Shown one piece after another: positions 20,275 through 27,789 of a stretch of 64,000 bases of DNA (its first letter is position 1; the number at the start of each line of letters is the position of its first letter). The translations under genes were made by a program, and so were the position numbers. Source of the stretch: Streptomyces cynarae (lineage in GTDB: Bacteria > Actinomycetota > Actinomycetes > Streptomycetales > Streptomycetaceae); the NCBI RefSeq assembly GCF_025642135.1, contig NZ_CP106793.1:6416001-6480000 (forward strand). Reading direction: 5' to 3'. The notes beneath the pieces were generated by a model that worked only from the letters and a program-made list of their open reading frames with translations, was not told where the DNA came from and did not search any database.

Positions 20275-20676
20275 CTACAGCGCCACCGGCAGCCCCGCCG
20301 CTCTCCAGGCCTGGAAGCCGCCCACCAGGTCGGTGGCGCGGTGCAGGCCCAGTTGGCGGAGGGATGCGGCGGCCAGGCTTGAGGCGTAGCCCTCGTTGCA
20401 GACGACCACTACGCGCAGGTCGTGGCCGGTGGCCTCGGGGAGGCGGTGGCTGCCCTGCGGGTCCAGGCGCCACTCCAGTTCGTTCCGTTCGACGACCAGC
20501 GCGCCGGGGATGAGTCCGTCACGGTCCCGCAGCGCCGCGTAGCGGATGTCCACGAGCAGGGCCTCGCCGGCCCGTGCGGCCTCGTGGGCCTCCGCGGGCT
20601 CCACCCGGTCCAGGTCCTCGCGGACGCGCTCCAGCAACTCGTCGATGCCCACAGAGTGTTCGGGTGCGGAACTCAT
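20275..20676 (-). CDS. Rhodanese-like domain protein
   Basis: A 133-residue single rhodanese domain. Cys93 in the active-site loop VVCNEGYASS is the expected persulfide carrier, and LLVDIRYAALRDRDGLIPGA is the usual first block. It probably moves sulfane sulfur. It overlaps the cysteine dioxygenase stop by 4 nt (ATGA), so the two are translationally coupled and likely act in the same sulfur pathway. Confidence 0.88.
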   Translation of the reverse strand: MSSAPEHSVGIDELLERVREDLDRVEPAEAHEAARAGEALLVDIRYAALRDRDGLIPGALVVERNELEWRLDPQGSHRLPEATGHDLRVVVVCNEGYASSLAAASLRQLGLHRATDLVGGFQAWRAAGLPVAL

Positions 20677-21215
20677 TGCCAGTCCTCCGGGCGTTCGACC
20701 TGCTCCAGACGCAGCGCCTGCCCCGTGCGACTGTAGCGACGGATCTGCGGCAGGGGCGGGTAGTAGGCGTGCACCGAGACGGCGTGTCGCTCGGTGGACT
20801 CGTTGAGCACCTCGTGCACATGGTGCCGGCCGAACGAGCGGCCCTTACCGGCCGGCAGTCGTCGCTCGTGGTCGACTCCGTCGGTGAGCTCCAGGGTCTT
20901 CCAGCCGTCGGACGGCAGCCGGACCGTGAGGGAGTTCTCCTTCAGTTCGCCCGATGCGGTGACGAAGGCGCCGACCGACTCGGCGTGGTCGTGCCAGCCG
21001 GTGCCCGTGCCGGGCGGCCAGCCGATCAGCCAGGCCTCGCTGCCGCCGGGACCCTCGAGCCGTACCCAGGTACGGCCCTCGGGATCCAGTGGCAGTGAGG
21101 CGATCAGCTCGGCGTCGGCGGCCGTGCGGCGCGCGAAGTCGAGGAGTTCGGCCTGGGTGGGAGCCTCGGTCCGGGCGGAGTCCGCGGACAGGGGCACGGA
21201 AGGGGAGACAGACAA
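20673..21215 (-). CDS. Cysteine dioxygenase (type I, cupin)
   Basis: Iron enzyme that oxidises L-cysteine to cysteine sulfinate. The metal ligands are visible as H75 and H77 (WHDHAES) and the third His in the GRHHVHEVLN block (131-134). The start is TTG 21215, about 8 nt after AGGACGG. The frame stays open for 48 further codons upstream, but that stretch overlaps the leader-peptide ORF and contains no better site. It is the first gene of a coupled pair with the rhodanese. Confidence 0.85.
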   Translation of the reverse strand: MSVSPSVPLSADSARTEAPTQAELLDFARRTAADAELIASLPLDPEGRTWVRLEGPGGSEAWLIGWPPGTGTGWHDHAESVGAFVTASGELKENSLTVRLPSDGWKTLELTDGVDHERRLPAGKGRSFGRHHVHEVLNESTERHAVSVHAYYPPLPQIRRYSRTGQALRLEQVERPEDWQ

Positions 21216-21285
21216 GGGGTACCGTCCTGAGGGTTCGCCGGAGCGCGCGGCGGCAGGGGCACTGCGCGCGGTGAAGGAAGCGAGA

Positions 21286-21333
21286 TCAACAGGACGGGCG
21301 ACACACGCAGCCCGCATAGCGGACGAGGTCCAT
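21286..21333 (-). CDS. Cysteine-rich leader peptide upstream of cysteine dioxygenase
   Basis: A 15-residue ORF, MDLVRYAGCVCRPSC followed by TGA. It has an excellent ribosome binding site (GGAGGG, 6 nt before the ATG). Three of the last seven residues are Cys. It ends 70 nt before the cysteine dioxygenase start and is in a different frame. Cysteine-rich upstream ORFs act as cysteine-responsive attenuators in mycobacteria; the same role here is an inference from position, composition and the gene controlled. Confidence 0.6.
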   Translation of the reverse strand: MDLVRYAGCVCRPSC

Positions 21334-21390
21334 ATGGACCCTCCGCCACAGGCGCGCACACGTGTCGCTCATGGTCCGGAGTAGACCATG
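21327..21390. promoter_or_regulatory. Palindromes in the cysteine dioxygenase 5' region
   Basis: GGTCCATATGGACC (21327-21340) is a perfect 14-bp palindrome that includes the leader ATG. CATGGTC-N7-GACCATG (21370-21390) is a perfect 7-bp dyad 30 bp upstream. Both share GGTC/GACC half-sites and could be operators. No protein can be named. Confidence 0.4.
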
Positions 21391-21407
21391 GCGGTGTCGA
21401 CCGGTCA

Positions 21408-21446
21408 ACTCACGGTCACCATGTGGACCTCACGGTGACCGTGAGT
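21408..21446 (-). terminator. Inverted repeat after the FAD monooxygenase gene
   Basis: A perfect 12-bp inverted repeat, ACTCACGGTCAC / GTGACCGTGAGT, with a 15-nt spacer lies 30 nt beyond the monooxygenase stop. It may end that transcript. Because it also lies just upstream of the cysteine dioxygenase leader, an operator role is an alternative. Confidence 0.5.
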
Positions 21447-21475
21447 GCGGGCTACGGAGTTCCCCTCCGCAGCCA

Positions 21476-23158
21476 CTAGCGTGCGTTCGCCGTCTCCTGT
21501 GTCTTCGCCGGGCCGCCCAGTGCCGCCTCGGCCGCCGCGTACAGGTCCGCGGGGCGCACCCCGGCGAGCGCCGTCACCAGATGGCCGTCCGGCCGGATCA
21601 GCAGGACGGTGTGGGCGGCGGCGCCCGGGTAGCTCTCGGCGACCAGCAGCTCCGCGGGGTGCGGCAGGGCCGTCACCGCCGCCGCGAGCCGGGGCATGAT
21701 CCCGGCCGACACCCAGTGCTTGCGCTCCCACACGCCGGTGCCCGGCGCCACCAGCACCACCAGCAGCGATCCGCGACCGAGCCGGTCCCGCAGCCGTACG
21801 GACGCCCCGTCCTCCGCCGTCACCCGCACGTCCACCACCGGCGCTCCGGGCTCCGTGCCCACGAACGCGGTCGACTCGCCGTCCTCCGCCGCCAGCGGTG
21901 AGGCGGCGTACGTCGCCGGCGTGCCCAGCGTGCCCCTCCCCAGGTGGCCGTCCGTGAGGAGCGCGTCATGGCCGCGGGCGGTCCCGGGTACGTAGGACCG
22001 CAGGCCCCCGCCGCCGCGCAGCAGCGGCAGCGCCTGGTCGGCGGCGCGCAGCCGGGCCGCGACCGCGGCGCGGCGTTCCGCCTGGTAGCTGTCGAGCAGC
22101 GCTTCGTGCGGCCCGTGGTGCCAGACCAGTGCCAGCTTCCAGGCGAGGTTGTCGACGTCCCGCAGGCTCTCGTCGAGGCCCTGCGTCCCGAGCGCGCCGA
22201 GCAGGTGCGCGGCGTCCCCGGCGAGGAAGACCCGGCCGGCGCGCCAGCGACGGGCGAGCCGGTGGTGGACGGTGTGGACGCCGGTGTCCAGCAGGTCGTA
22301 GGCGGGGGTGGTGCCCCCGTTCCATCCGGCGAGGGTCTCCCGGATGCGGGTCACCAGCAGTTCGGGCGTGACCAGGTCCTTGCCCGGCGGCAGCAGCCAG
22401 TCCAGCCGCCACACCCCGTCCGGCAGGGGGCGTGCCGTGACCTCGCCGCCCGAGGGGCCGGACGTCCGCCACGGCGGCATACGGTGCAGCAACGCCTCGC
22501 CGGGCCAGGGCAGTTCGGCGCGCAGGGCGGCCACGGCGTGCCGTTCCACCGCCGTGCGGCCGGGGAAGCGGATGTCGAGGAGCTTGCGCACCGTCGAGCG
22601 CGGCCCGTCGCAGCCGACCAGGTGGCTGCCGCGCCACCAGGTGCTCCGGGGGCCGCGCGTGTGCGCGGTGACGCCGGAGGGTTCCTGTTCGAGGGCGTCG
22701 AGGCGGCTCTCGACGGTGACCTTGACCAGCGGCTGTCCGGCGATGGCGGTGCGCAGGGCTCCGGTCAGCACATGCTGGGCGATGTGCAGCGGGGCCGGCC
22801 CTCCGGGTTCCTCCACCGTGCCCTTGCGGCCCTCGGCGGCCCGCTCGGTCGTGGGGCCGTATTCGCCGCTGCGCCCGTGCGCCGTGCCGTCCGGCTCGAA
22901 GACGACCTTGCGGGTCAGTTGCCTGCGCCGCATCGACCGCCAGCCGGTGAACGGCAGCCCGGCTCCGGTGAGCGGCGCTCCGGCCAGGCGTTCCATCAGG
23001 GCGGCCGTGTCCTCGCGCAGCACGACCGTGCGTGCGGCCCGCTGTTCGTCCTTGCCCTGGCCCTCGTCGAGGACCACGGACGGCACCTCCTGCCGCGCCA
23101 GAGCCAGCGCGAGCGAGAGCCCGACGGGCCCCGCTCCCACGATGATCACCGGGTCCAC
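21476..23158 (-). CDS. FAD-dependent aromatic monooxygenase (PheA/TfdB/MhpA type)
   Basis: A ~560-residue class A flavoprotein hydroxylase. The FAD dinucleotide motif IIVGAGPVGLSLALALARQ opens the protein. The DG motif is in HLVGCDGPRSTVRKLL, and the GD motif in GRVFLAGDAAHLLGALGTQG. The C-terminal ~150 residues resemble the thioredoxin-like domain of phenol hydroxylases. The substrate is unknown. GTG 23158 is chosen because the FAD motif follows directly. An upstream in-frame TTG would add 30 atypical residues and lies closer to the glu terminator. Confidence 0.82.
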   Translation of the reverse strand: MDPVIIVGAGPVGLSLALALARQEVPSVVLDEGQGKDEQRAARTVVLREDTAALMERLAGAPLTGAGLPFTGWRSMRRRQLTRKVVFEPDGTAHGRSGEYGPTTERAAEGRKGTVEEPGGPAPLHIAQHVLTGALRTAIAGQPLVKVTVESRLDALEQEPSGVTAHTRGPRSTWWRGSHLVGCDGPRSTVRKLLDIRFPGRTAVERHAVAALRAELPWPGEALLHRMPPWRTSGPSGGEVTARPLPDGVWRLDWLLPPGKDLVTPELLVTRIRETLAGWNGGTTPAYDLLDTGVHTVHHRLARRWRAGRVFLAGDAAHLLGALGTQGLDESLRDVDNLAWKLALVWHHGPHEALLDSYQAERRAAVAARLRAADQALPLLRGGGGLRSYVPGTARGHDALLTDGHLGRGTLGTPATYAASPLAAEDGESTAFVGTEPGAPVVDVRVTAEDGASVRLRDRLGRGSLLVVLVAPGTGVWERKHWVSAGIMPRLAAAVTALPHPAELLVAESYPGAAAHTVLLIRPDGHLVTALAGVRPADLYAAAEAALGGPAKTQETANAR

Positions 23159-23276
23159 GGCGTGGCGCCCCCCGCCCTGCGTGGTGTGTGGGGGAACGTT
23201 GGGGAACAGGCAGGTGGAGCGGGGTGCACGATCACACACCGTATGCAACCCATTGCCGCAGCGCCCGTCAAGCGAC

Positions 23277-23305
23277 GAGGGCAGTGGCGTGACGCCACTG
23301 CCCTC
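23277..23305 (-). terminator. Terminator of the gluABCD operon
   Basis: A perfect 13-bp stem GAGGGCAGTGGCG / CGCCACTGCCCTC with a 3-nt loop lies 46 nt beyond the gluD stop on the minus strand. Confidence 0.85.
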
Positions 23306-23350
23306 TGAGCTCCAAGGGGTTGAGGAGCCGTCAGTCGGCCGCGGGGGCCG

Positions 23351-24235
23351 TCAGGCGGCCGCGCCCGTCGACTCGGCCGCCCCGACCGCCGCCGGGGGCA
23401 GCACTGCGCCGGTCGACTTCTTGCCGCGCCGCAGCCGCTTCTCCAGCCAGCCGGCGAAGGTCGTCAGGGCGAAGTTGATGGCGATGTAGATGACGGCCAC
23501 GATCGTGAAGCTGGCGATGGTGTTGGCGCCGTAGTAGGAGCTCATCGGCGAGACCGAGGCCAGCAGTTCGGGGAAGGTGAGGACCGCGCCGCCCAGCGCC
23601 GTGTCCTTCACGATCACCACCAGCTGGCTGACGATCGCCGGCAGCATCGCGGTGACCGCCTGCGGCAGCAGGATGAACCGCATCACCTGGTTCTTGCGCA
23701 GACCGATCGCCAGAGCCGCCTCTCCCTGGCCCTTCGGCAGGGCCAGGATGCCCGCCCGGACGATCTCCGCGAGGACGGAGGCGTTGTAGAGGACGAGGCC
23801 GGTGACCACCGCGTACAGCGGGCGGTCGTCCGAACTGACGTTTGTGTACTGGGAGAAGAGGGCGAGGCCGAAGATCATCAGGACGAGGACCGGAATGGCC
23901 CGGAAGAACTCCACCACGACCGCGACCGGGATCCGCACCCAGGCGTGGTCCGAGAGCCGTGCGATGCCCAGGACCGCGCCCAGTGGCAGGGAGATGAGCA
24001 TCGCGAGGGCGGCGGCCTTCAGGGTGTTCTGCACCCCGGGCCAGATGTAGGTCGACCAGGCCTCCGTACCGCCGAAGAAGGGCTTCCACTTCTCCCAGTC
24101 GAGCTGGCCCTTGTCGTCGAGACTGGTGAACACCCACCAGCCGAGCCCGGCCGCGGCGAGCAGGAACACCACCGTGTAGAGGACGTTGCGCCGTTTGGCC
24201 CGGGGGCCCTGGGCGTCGTAGAGGACGGACGTCAT
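23351..24235 (-). CDS. gluD: Glutamate ABC transporter permease GluD
   Basis: A 294-residue polar amino-acid ABC permease. The first hydrophobic helix is NVLYTVVFLLAAAGLGWWVF. The EAA loop (LPKGQGEAALAIGLRKNQVM) contacts the ATPase, and further helices follow. It overlaps gluC by ATGA at 24232-24235. It forms the translocation pore with GluC. The gene order gluA-B-C-D matches the characterised Streptomyces glutamate uptake operon. Confidence 0.92.
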   Translation of the reverse strand: MTSVLYDAQGPRAKRRNVLYTVVFLLAAAGLGWWVFTSLDDKGQLDWEKWKPFFGGTEAWSTYIWPGVQNTLKAAALAMLISLPLGAVLGIARLSDHAWVRIPVAVVVEFFRAIPVLVLMIFGLALFSQYTNVSSDDRPLYAVVTGLVLYNASVLAEIVRAGILALPKGQGEAALAIGLRKNQVMRFILLPQAVTAMLPAIVSQLVVIVKDTALGGAVLTFPELLASVSPMSSYYGANTIASFTIVAVIYIAINFALTTFAGWLEKRLRRGKKSTGAVLPPAAVGAAESTGAAA

Positions 24236-24897
24236 CGCTTCACCGCCACCTTCTTGCCCACCCAGCCGAGGATCAGGCCGGTCGGCAGCGTCAGACACAC
24301 GAACCCGAAGGCGATCACCGCGGAGATCAGCAGGAGCTGGGCCTCGTTCTCGATCATCTCCTTCATCAGCAGGGCCGCCTCGGTGACGCCGATCGCGGCC
24401 GCCACCGTGGTGTTCTTCGTGAGCGCGATCAGGACGTTCGTCAGCGGGCCGACGACGGAGCGGAACGCCTGCGGCAGCACCACCAGCCTGAGCACCTGAC
24501 CGAAGCTCAGCCCCAGCGCGCGGGCCGCCTCCGCCTGCCCGACGGGCACGGTGTTGATGCCGGCCCTCAGCGCCTCGCACACGAACGCCGCGGTGTAGAG
24601 GATCAGACCGAGCACGGCGAGCCGGAAGTTGATCACCTTGAAGTCGGTCGCGCCGAGGCTGACGCCCAGGGTCTGGTTGAGCCCCAGCGAGGTGAACAGG
24701 ATGATCACCGTCAGCGGGATGTTCCGCACGATGTTCACATAGGCGGTGCCGAAACCGCGCATCACCGGGACCGGGCCGACCCGCATGGCGGCCAGCACGG
24801 TGCCCCAGATCAGGGAGCCGATCGCGGACAGGACGGTGAGCTGCACCGTCGTCCAGAACGCCCCCAGCAGGTCGTACCGATCAAGAAAGTCGAACAT
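24232..24897 (-). CDS. gluC: Glutamate ABC transporter permease GluC
   Basis: A 221-residue HisM-type permease with an N-terminal MFDFLDRYDLLGAFWTTVQL and the EAA motif VPVGQAEAARALGLSFGQVL. ATG 24897 is preferred because the frame upstream overlaps the intergenic region and gluB in an unrelated sequence. It sits 77 nt after gluB and is coupled to gluD. Confidence 0.92.
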   Translation of the reverse strand: MFDFLDRYDLLGAFWTTVQLTVLSAIGSLIWGTVLAAMRVGPVPVMRGFGTAYVNIVRNIPLTVIILFTSLGLNQTLGVSLGATDFKVINFRLAVLGLILYTAAFVCEALRAGINTVPVGQAEAARALGLSFGQVLRLVVLPQAFRSVVGPLTNVLIALTKNTTVAAAIGVTEAALLMKEMIENEAQLLLISAVIAFGFVCLTLPTGLILGWVGKKVAVKR

Positions 24898-24974
24898 GAG
24901 GTCCCGCGCTTCCGCGTGTCGGACAGGCCGGGGTGCGCCGCTCCCCCGTGGGCGGCGCACCCGTGGGGCCCTGC

Positions 24975-25811
24975 TTACTGGACGATGTTGCCGATCTTCG
25001 GCGCGGGCTCGTTCTTGTAGTTCGCGGGGCCGAAGTTCTTCTTCACGGCCGTCTCCCACGAACCGTCCGAGACCATCTTCTCCAGGGCGCTGTTGATCTT
25101 CGCCTTGAGGTCGCTGCCCTTCTTGACGCCGATGCCGTAGTTCTCGTTGGTCATCTTGAAGCCGCCGAGCTTGAACTTGCCCTTGAAGGCGGCCTGCGAG
25201 GCGTAGCCGGCGAGGATCGAGTCGTCGGTGGTCAGCGCGTCGACGGCACCGTTCTGCAGACCCGTCAGGCACTGCGAGTACGTCTGGTACTGCTGCAGGT
25301 TGGCCTTGGGGGCGAGCTTGTCCTTGACGTTCTGCGCCGAGGTCGAGCCCGTCACCGAGCACAGCTTCTTGGAGTTCAGGTCCGAGGGCGACTTGATCGA
25401 GTTGTCGTCGGCGCGGAGCAGCACGTCCTGGTGGGCGAGCAGGTACGGGCCGGCGAAGTCGACCTTCGCCTGACGCTTCGGGGTGATCGAGTACGAGGCG
25501 ACGATGAAGTCGACGTCACCGCGCTGCAGCATGGTCTCGCGGTCGGCGCTCTTCGACTCCTTCCACTCGATCTGGTCGGCGTTGTAGCCGAGCTGCTTCG
25601 CGACGTACGTGGCGACGTCCACGTCGAAGCCGGAGTAGCCCTGCGGCGTCTTCTGGCCGATGCCCGGCTGGTCGAACTTGATGCCTACCTTGATCGTCTT
25701 GCCGCCGGAGGACGAGCCGCCGTCGCTCTTCTTGTCCGACCCGCAGGCGGTGGCGGCGGTGGCGAGGGCGAGGGCGACGGCCGTGGCCGCGGTGACCTTG
25801 CGGAGCTTCAT
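24975..25811 (-). CDS. gluB: Glutamate-binding lipoprotein GluB
   Basis: A 278-residue periplasmic-type substrate-binding lipoprotein. The signal peptide ends at a lipobox-like ATAC-GSDK, so Cys is near residue 23. The solute-binding family 3 fold shows in GYSGFDVDVATYVAKQLGY and the ATP-independent ligand pocket blocks. ATG 25811 is favoured over ATG 25820, since AAAGGA lies 8 nt from the former but touches the latter. Confidence 0.92.
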   Translation of the reverse strand: MKLRKVTAATAVALALATAATACGSDKKSDGGSSSGGKTIKVGIKFDQPGIGQKTPQGYSGFDVDVATYVAKQLGYNADQIEWKESKSADRETMLQRGDVDFIVASYSITPKRQAKVDFAGPYLLAHQDVLLRADDNSIKSPSDLNSKKLCSVTGSTSAQNVKDKLAPKANLQQYQTYSQCLTGLQNGAVDALTTDDSILAGYASQAAFKGKFKLGGFKMTNENYGIGVKKGSDLKAKINSALEKMVSDGSWETAVKKNFGPANYKNEPAPKIGNIVQ

Positions 25812-25956
25812 GGTGAACATCCTTTGAGTGGTGAAGAGAATGCGGACCGGGGACCGTGGACCGGCGCCCGGAGGCGGGCCGTGCGCGGTGTCGGCGGTGG
25901 GACGCTCGGGGTGAGCGGACTTAAGGACGCGGACGGATGGCGCCCGGCGCGGGGCC

Positions 25957-26733
25957 TCAGTGGTGCAGGATCTTCGACAGGAAGTCCTTCGCGCGGTCGC
26001 TGCGCGGGGCGCTGAAGAACTGCTCCGGCGTGGCCTCTTCCACGATGCGCCCGTCCGCCATGAAGACCACCCGATTGGCGGCCGAACGGGCGAAGCCCAT
26101 CTCGTGGGTGACCACCACCATGGTCATACCGTCCCGGGCGAGCTGCTGCATGACCTCCAGCACCTCGTTGATCATCTCGGGGTCCAGGGCCGAGGTCGGC
26201 TCGTCGAAGAGGATGACCTTGGGGTCCATCGCCAGCGCGCGGGCGATCGCGACACGCTGCTGCTGGCCGCCGGAGAGCTGGGCGGGGTACTTGTCCGCCT
26301 GGGTGCCGACGCCCACCCGGTCGAGCAGCGCGCGCGCCTTCTCCTCGGCCTTCTGCTTGTCGGTCCTGCGGACCTTGATCTGGCCCAGCATCACGTTCTC
26401 GAGCACCGTCTTGTGCGCGAAGAGGTTGAAGGACTGGAAGACCATGCCGACGTCGGCGCGCAGCCGGGCCAGTTCCTTGCCCTCCTGGGGCAGCGACTTG
26501 CCGTCGATCAGGATCTCGCCCGCGTCGATGGTCTCCAGACGGTTGATGGTGCGGCACAGGGTGGACTTGCCGGACCCGGAGGGGCCGATGACCACGACGA
26601 CTTCACCACGCGTGATGGTCAGGTCGATGTCCTGGAGCACGTGCAACGCGCCGAAGTGCTTGTTGACGCTCTTCAGGACGACCAGTTCGTCGGTCGCGGC
26701 CACCGAGTCCTTGGCCACCGATACTTCGGTCAT
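25957..26733 (-). CDS. gluA: Glutamate ABC transporter ATP-binding protein GluA
   Basis: A 258-residue amino-acid ABC ATPase. Walker A is GPSGSGKST (50-58), the signature is LSGGQQQR, Walker B is [13 protein letters not shown], and the H-loop is VVVTHEM. It is the first gene of the operon. The intergenic gap of 145 nt before gluB is longer than the others, so gluB may also have extra expression control. ATG 26733 is the start; upstream in-frame codons fall within the promoter region. Confidence 0.93.
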   Translation of the reverse strand: MTEVSVAKDSVAATDELVVLKSVNKHFGALHVLQDIDLTITRGEVVVVIGPSGSGKSTLCRTINRLETIDAGEILIDGKSLPQEGKELARLRADVGMVFQSFNLFAHKTVLENVMLGQIKVRRTDKQKAEEKARALLDRVGVGTQADKYPAQLSGGQQQRVAIARALAMDPKVILFDEPTSALDPEMINEVLEVMQQLARDGMTMVVVTHEMGFARSAANRVVFMADGRIVEEATPEQFFSAPRSDRAKDFLSKILHH

Positions 26734-27093
26734 GTGCTCACTGGCTCCGTCCTCGCTCGGTTTCGGAGGACAGTAGTGAGGCCGCACGACCAGCGTCATT
26801 ACATCTGAGGGAGATCTGAGCATCACAATCCGGTAGCGGCCGGACACGAGTGGTAGTGAATCCGGCGGAGCGCGTACCGGCTGGGTAACGGAAGCCGCCC
26901 GCAACCCGAAGCCTCTTGACGACGTCCTCGTTCATCGGCGTGACTTCCTTGGTGCACGCGCGTGTGCCCACGCGTTCGGGTGGGTGACGTCTTTCCGGTG
27001 CGGCGCGGGGGCGGCGCCCTTGCGCATGCCGAGAGCGCACAGAGGCCGTGAGGCCGAACAGACCGTAGGGCCGAGGAACCGGAGGGGGCCGGC
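26734..27093. promoter_or_regulatory. Divergent regulatory region between gluA and the response regulator
   Basis: This 360-bp gene-free stretch separates two divergently transcribed units. It carries the direct repeat described separately, and GGAGGGGG at the 3' end serves the response-regulator ATG. No other clear gene or hairpin is visible. Confidence 0.6.
26803..26820. promoter_or_regulatory. 11-bp-phased direct repeat, candidate GluR operator
   Basis: ATCTGAG occurs at 26803-26809 and again at 26814-26820, exactly 11 bp apart, about 75 bp upstream of the gluA start. OmpR/PhoP-family regulators bind tandem 7-bp units with 11-bp spacing. Assignment to the adjacent response regulator is an inference. 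Confidence 0.45.
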
Positions 27094-27780
27094 ATGAGAC
27101 TGCTTCTCGTCGAGGACGACAACCACGTCGCGGCCGCCCTGTCCGCGGTCCTGGCCCGGCACGGCTTCGAGGTCACGCACGCCCGCAGCGGCGAGGAGGC
27201 GCTCCAGGCGCTGGTCCCCGAGGGCGCCGGCTTCGGCGTCGTCCTCCTCGACCTGGGCCTGCCCGACCAGGACGGCTACGAGGTCTGCGCCAAGATCCGC
27301 AAGCGCACCGGCACCCCGGTGATCATGGTCACGGCGCGCTCGGACGTACGGTCCCGGATCCACGGCCTGAACCTCGGCGCCGACGACTACGTGGTCAAGC
27401 CGTACGACACCGGGGAACTGCTCGCGCGCATCCACGCGGTCAGCCGCCGCACCCCGCACCTGGACGACACCGGCGCCACCGAGACCGCGCTGCGCCTCGG
27501 GCCCGTGCACATCGAGTTCCCCACCCGCCGTGTCAGCGTCGACGGCTCGGTCGTCCAGCTGACCCGCAAGGAGTTCGACCTGCTCGCCCTGCTGGCCCAG
27601 CGGCCCGGTGTGGTGTTCCGCCGTGAGCAGATCATCAGCGAGGTGTGGCAGACCAGTTGGGAGGGGACCGGGCGCACCCTGGAGGTGCACGTCGCCTCCC
27701 TGCGCTCCAAGCTGCGCATGCCCGCGCTGATCGAGACCGTGCGCGGCGTCGGGTACCGGCTCGTCGCCCCGGCCGTGTAG
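27094..27780 (+). CDS. gluR: OmpR-family response regulator of the glu locus
   Basis: A 228-residue regulator. The receiver domain has the acidic pair ED (7-8), phospho-acceptor Asp53 (VVLLDLGLP), the conserved Thr (MVTAR) and Lys (VVKPYD). The C-terminal winged helix (LTRKEFDLLALLAQRPGVV to VRGVGYRL) is of the OmpR type. In S. coelicolor the homologous GluR/GluK pair responds to glutamate and controls gluABCD. The kinase starts 9 nt after the stop. Confidence 0.9.
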   Translation: MRLLLVEDDNHVAAALSAVLARHGFEVTHARSGEEALQALVPEGAGFGVVLLDLGLPDQDGYEVCAKIRKRTGTPVIMVTARSDVRSRIHGLNLGADDYVVKPYDTGELLARIHAVSRRTPHLDDTGATETALRLGPVHIEFPTRRVSVDGSVVQLTRKEFDLLALLAQRPGVVFRREQIISEVWQTSWEGTGRTLEVHVASLRSKLRMPALIETVRGVGYRLVAPAV

Positions 27781-27789
27781 CGGGTACGG

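Noticed and set aside
21370..21390. DasR-type operator in front of cysteine dioxygenase
   Set aside because: The half-sites TGGTC/GACCA match, but the spacing of 7 bp is wrong for the 2-bp gap of the known DasR site.
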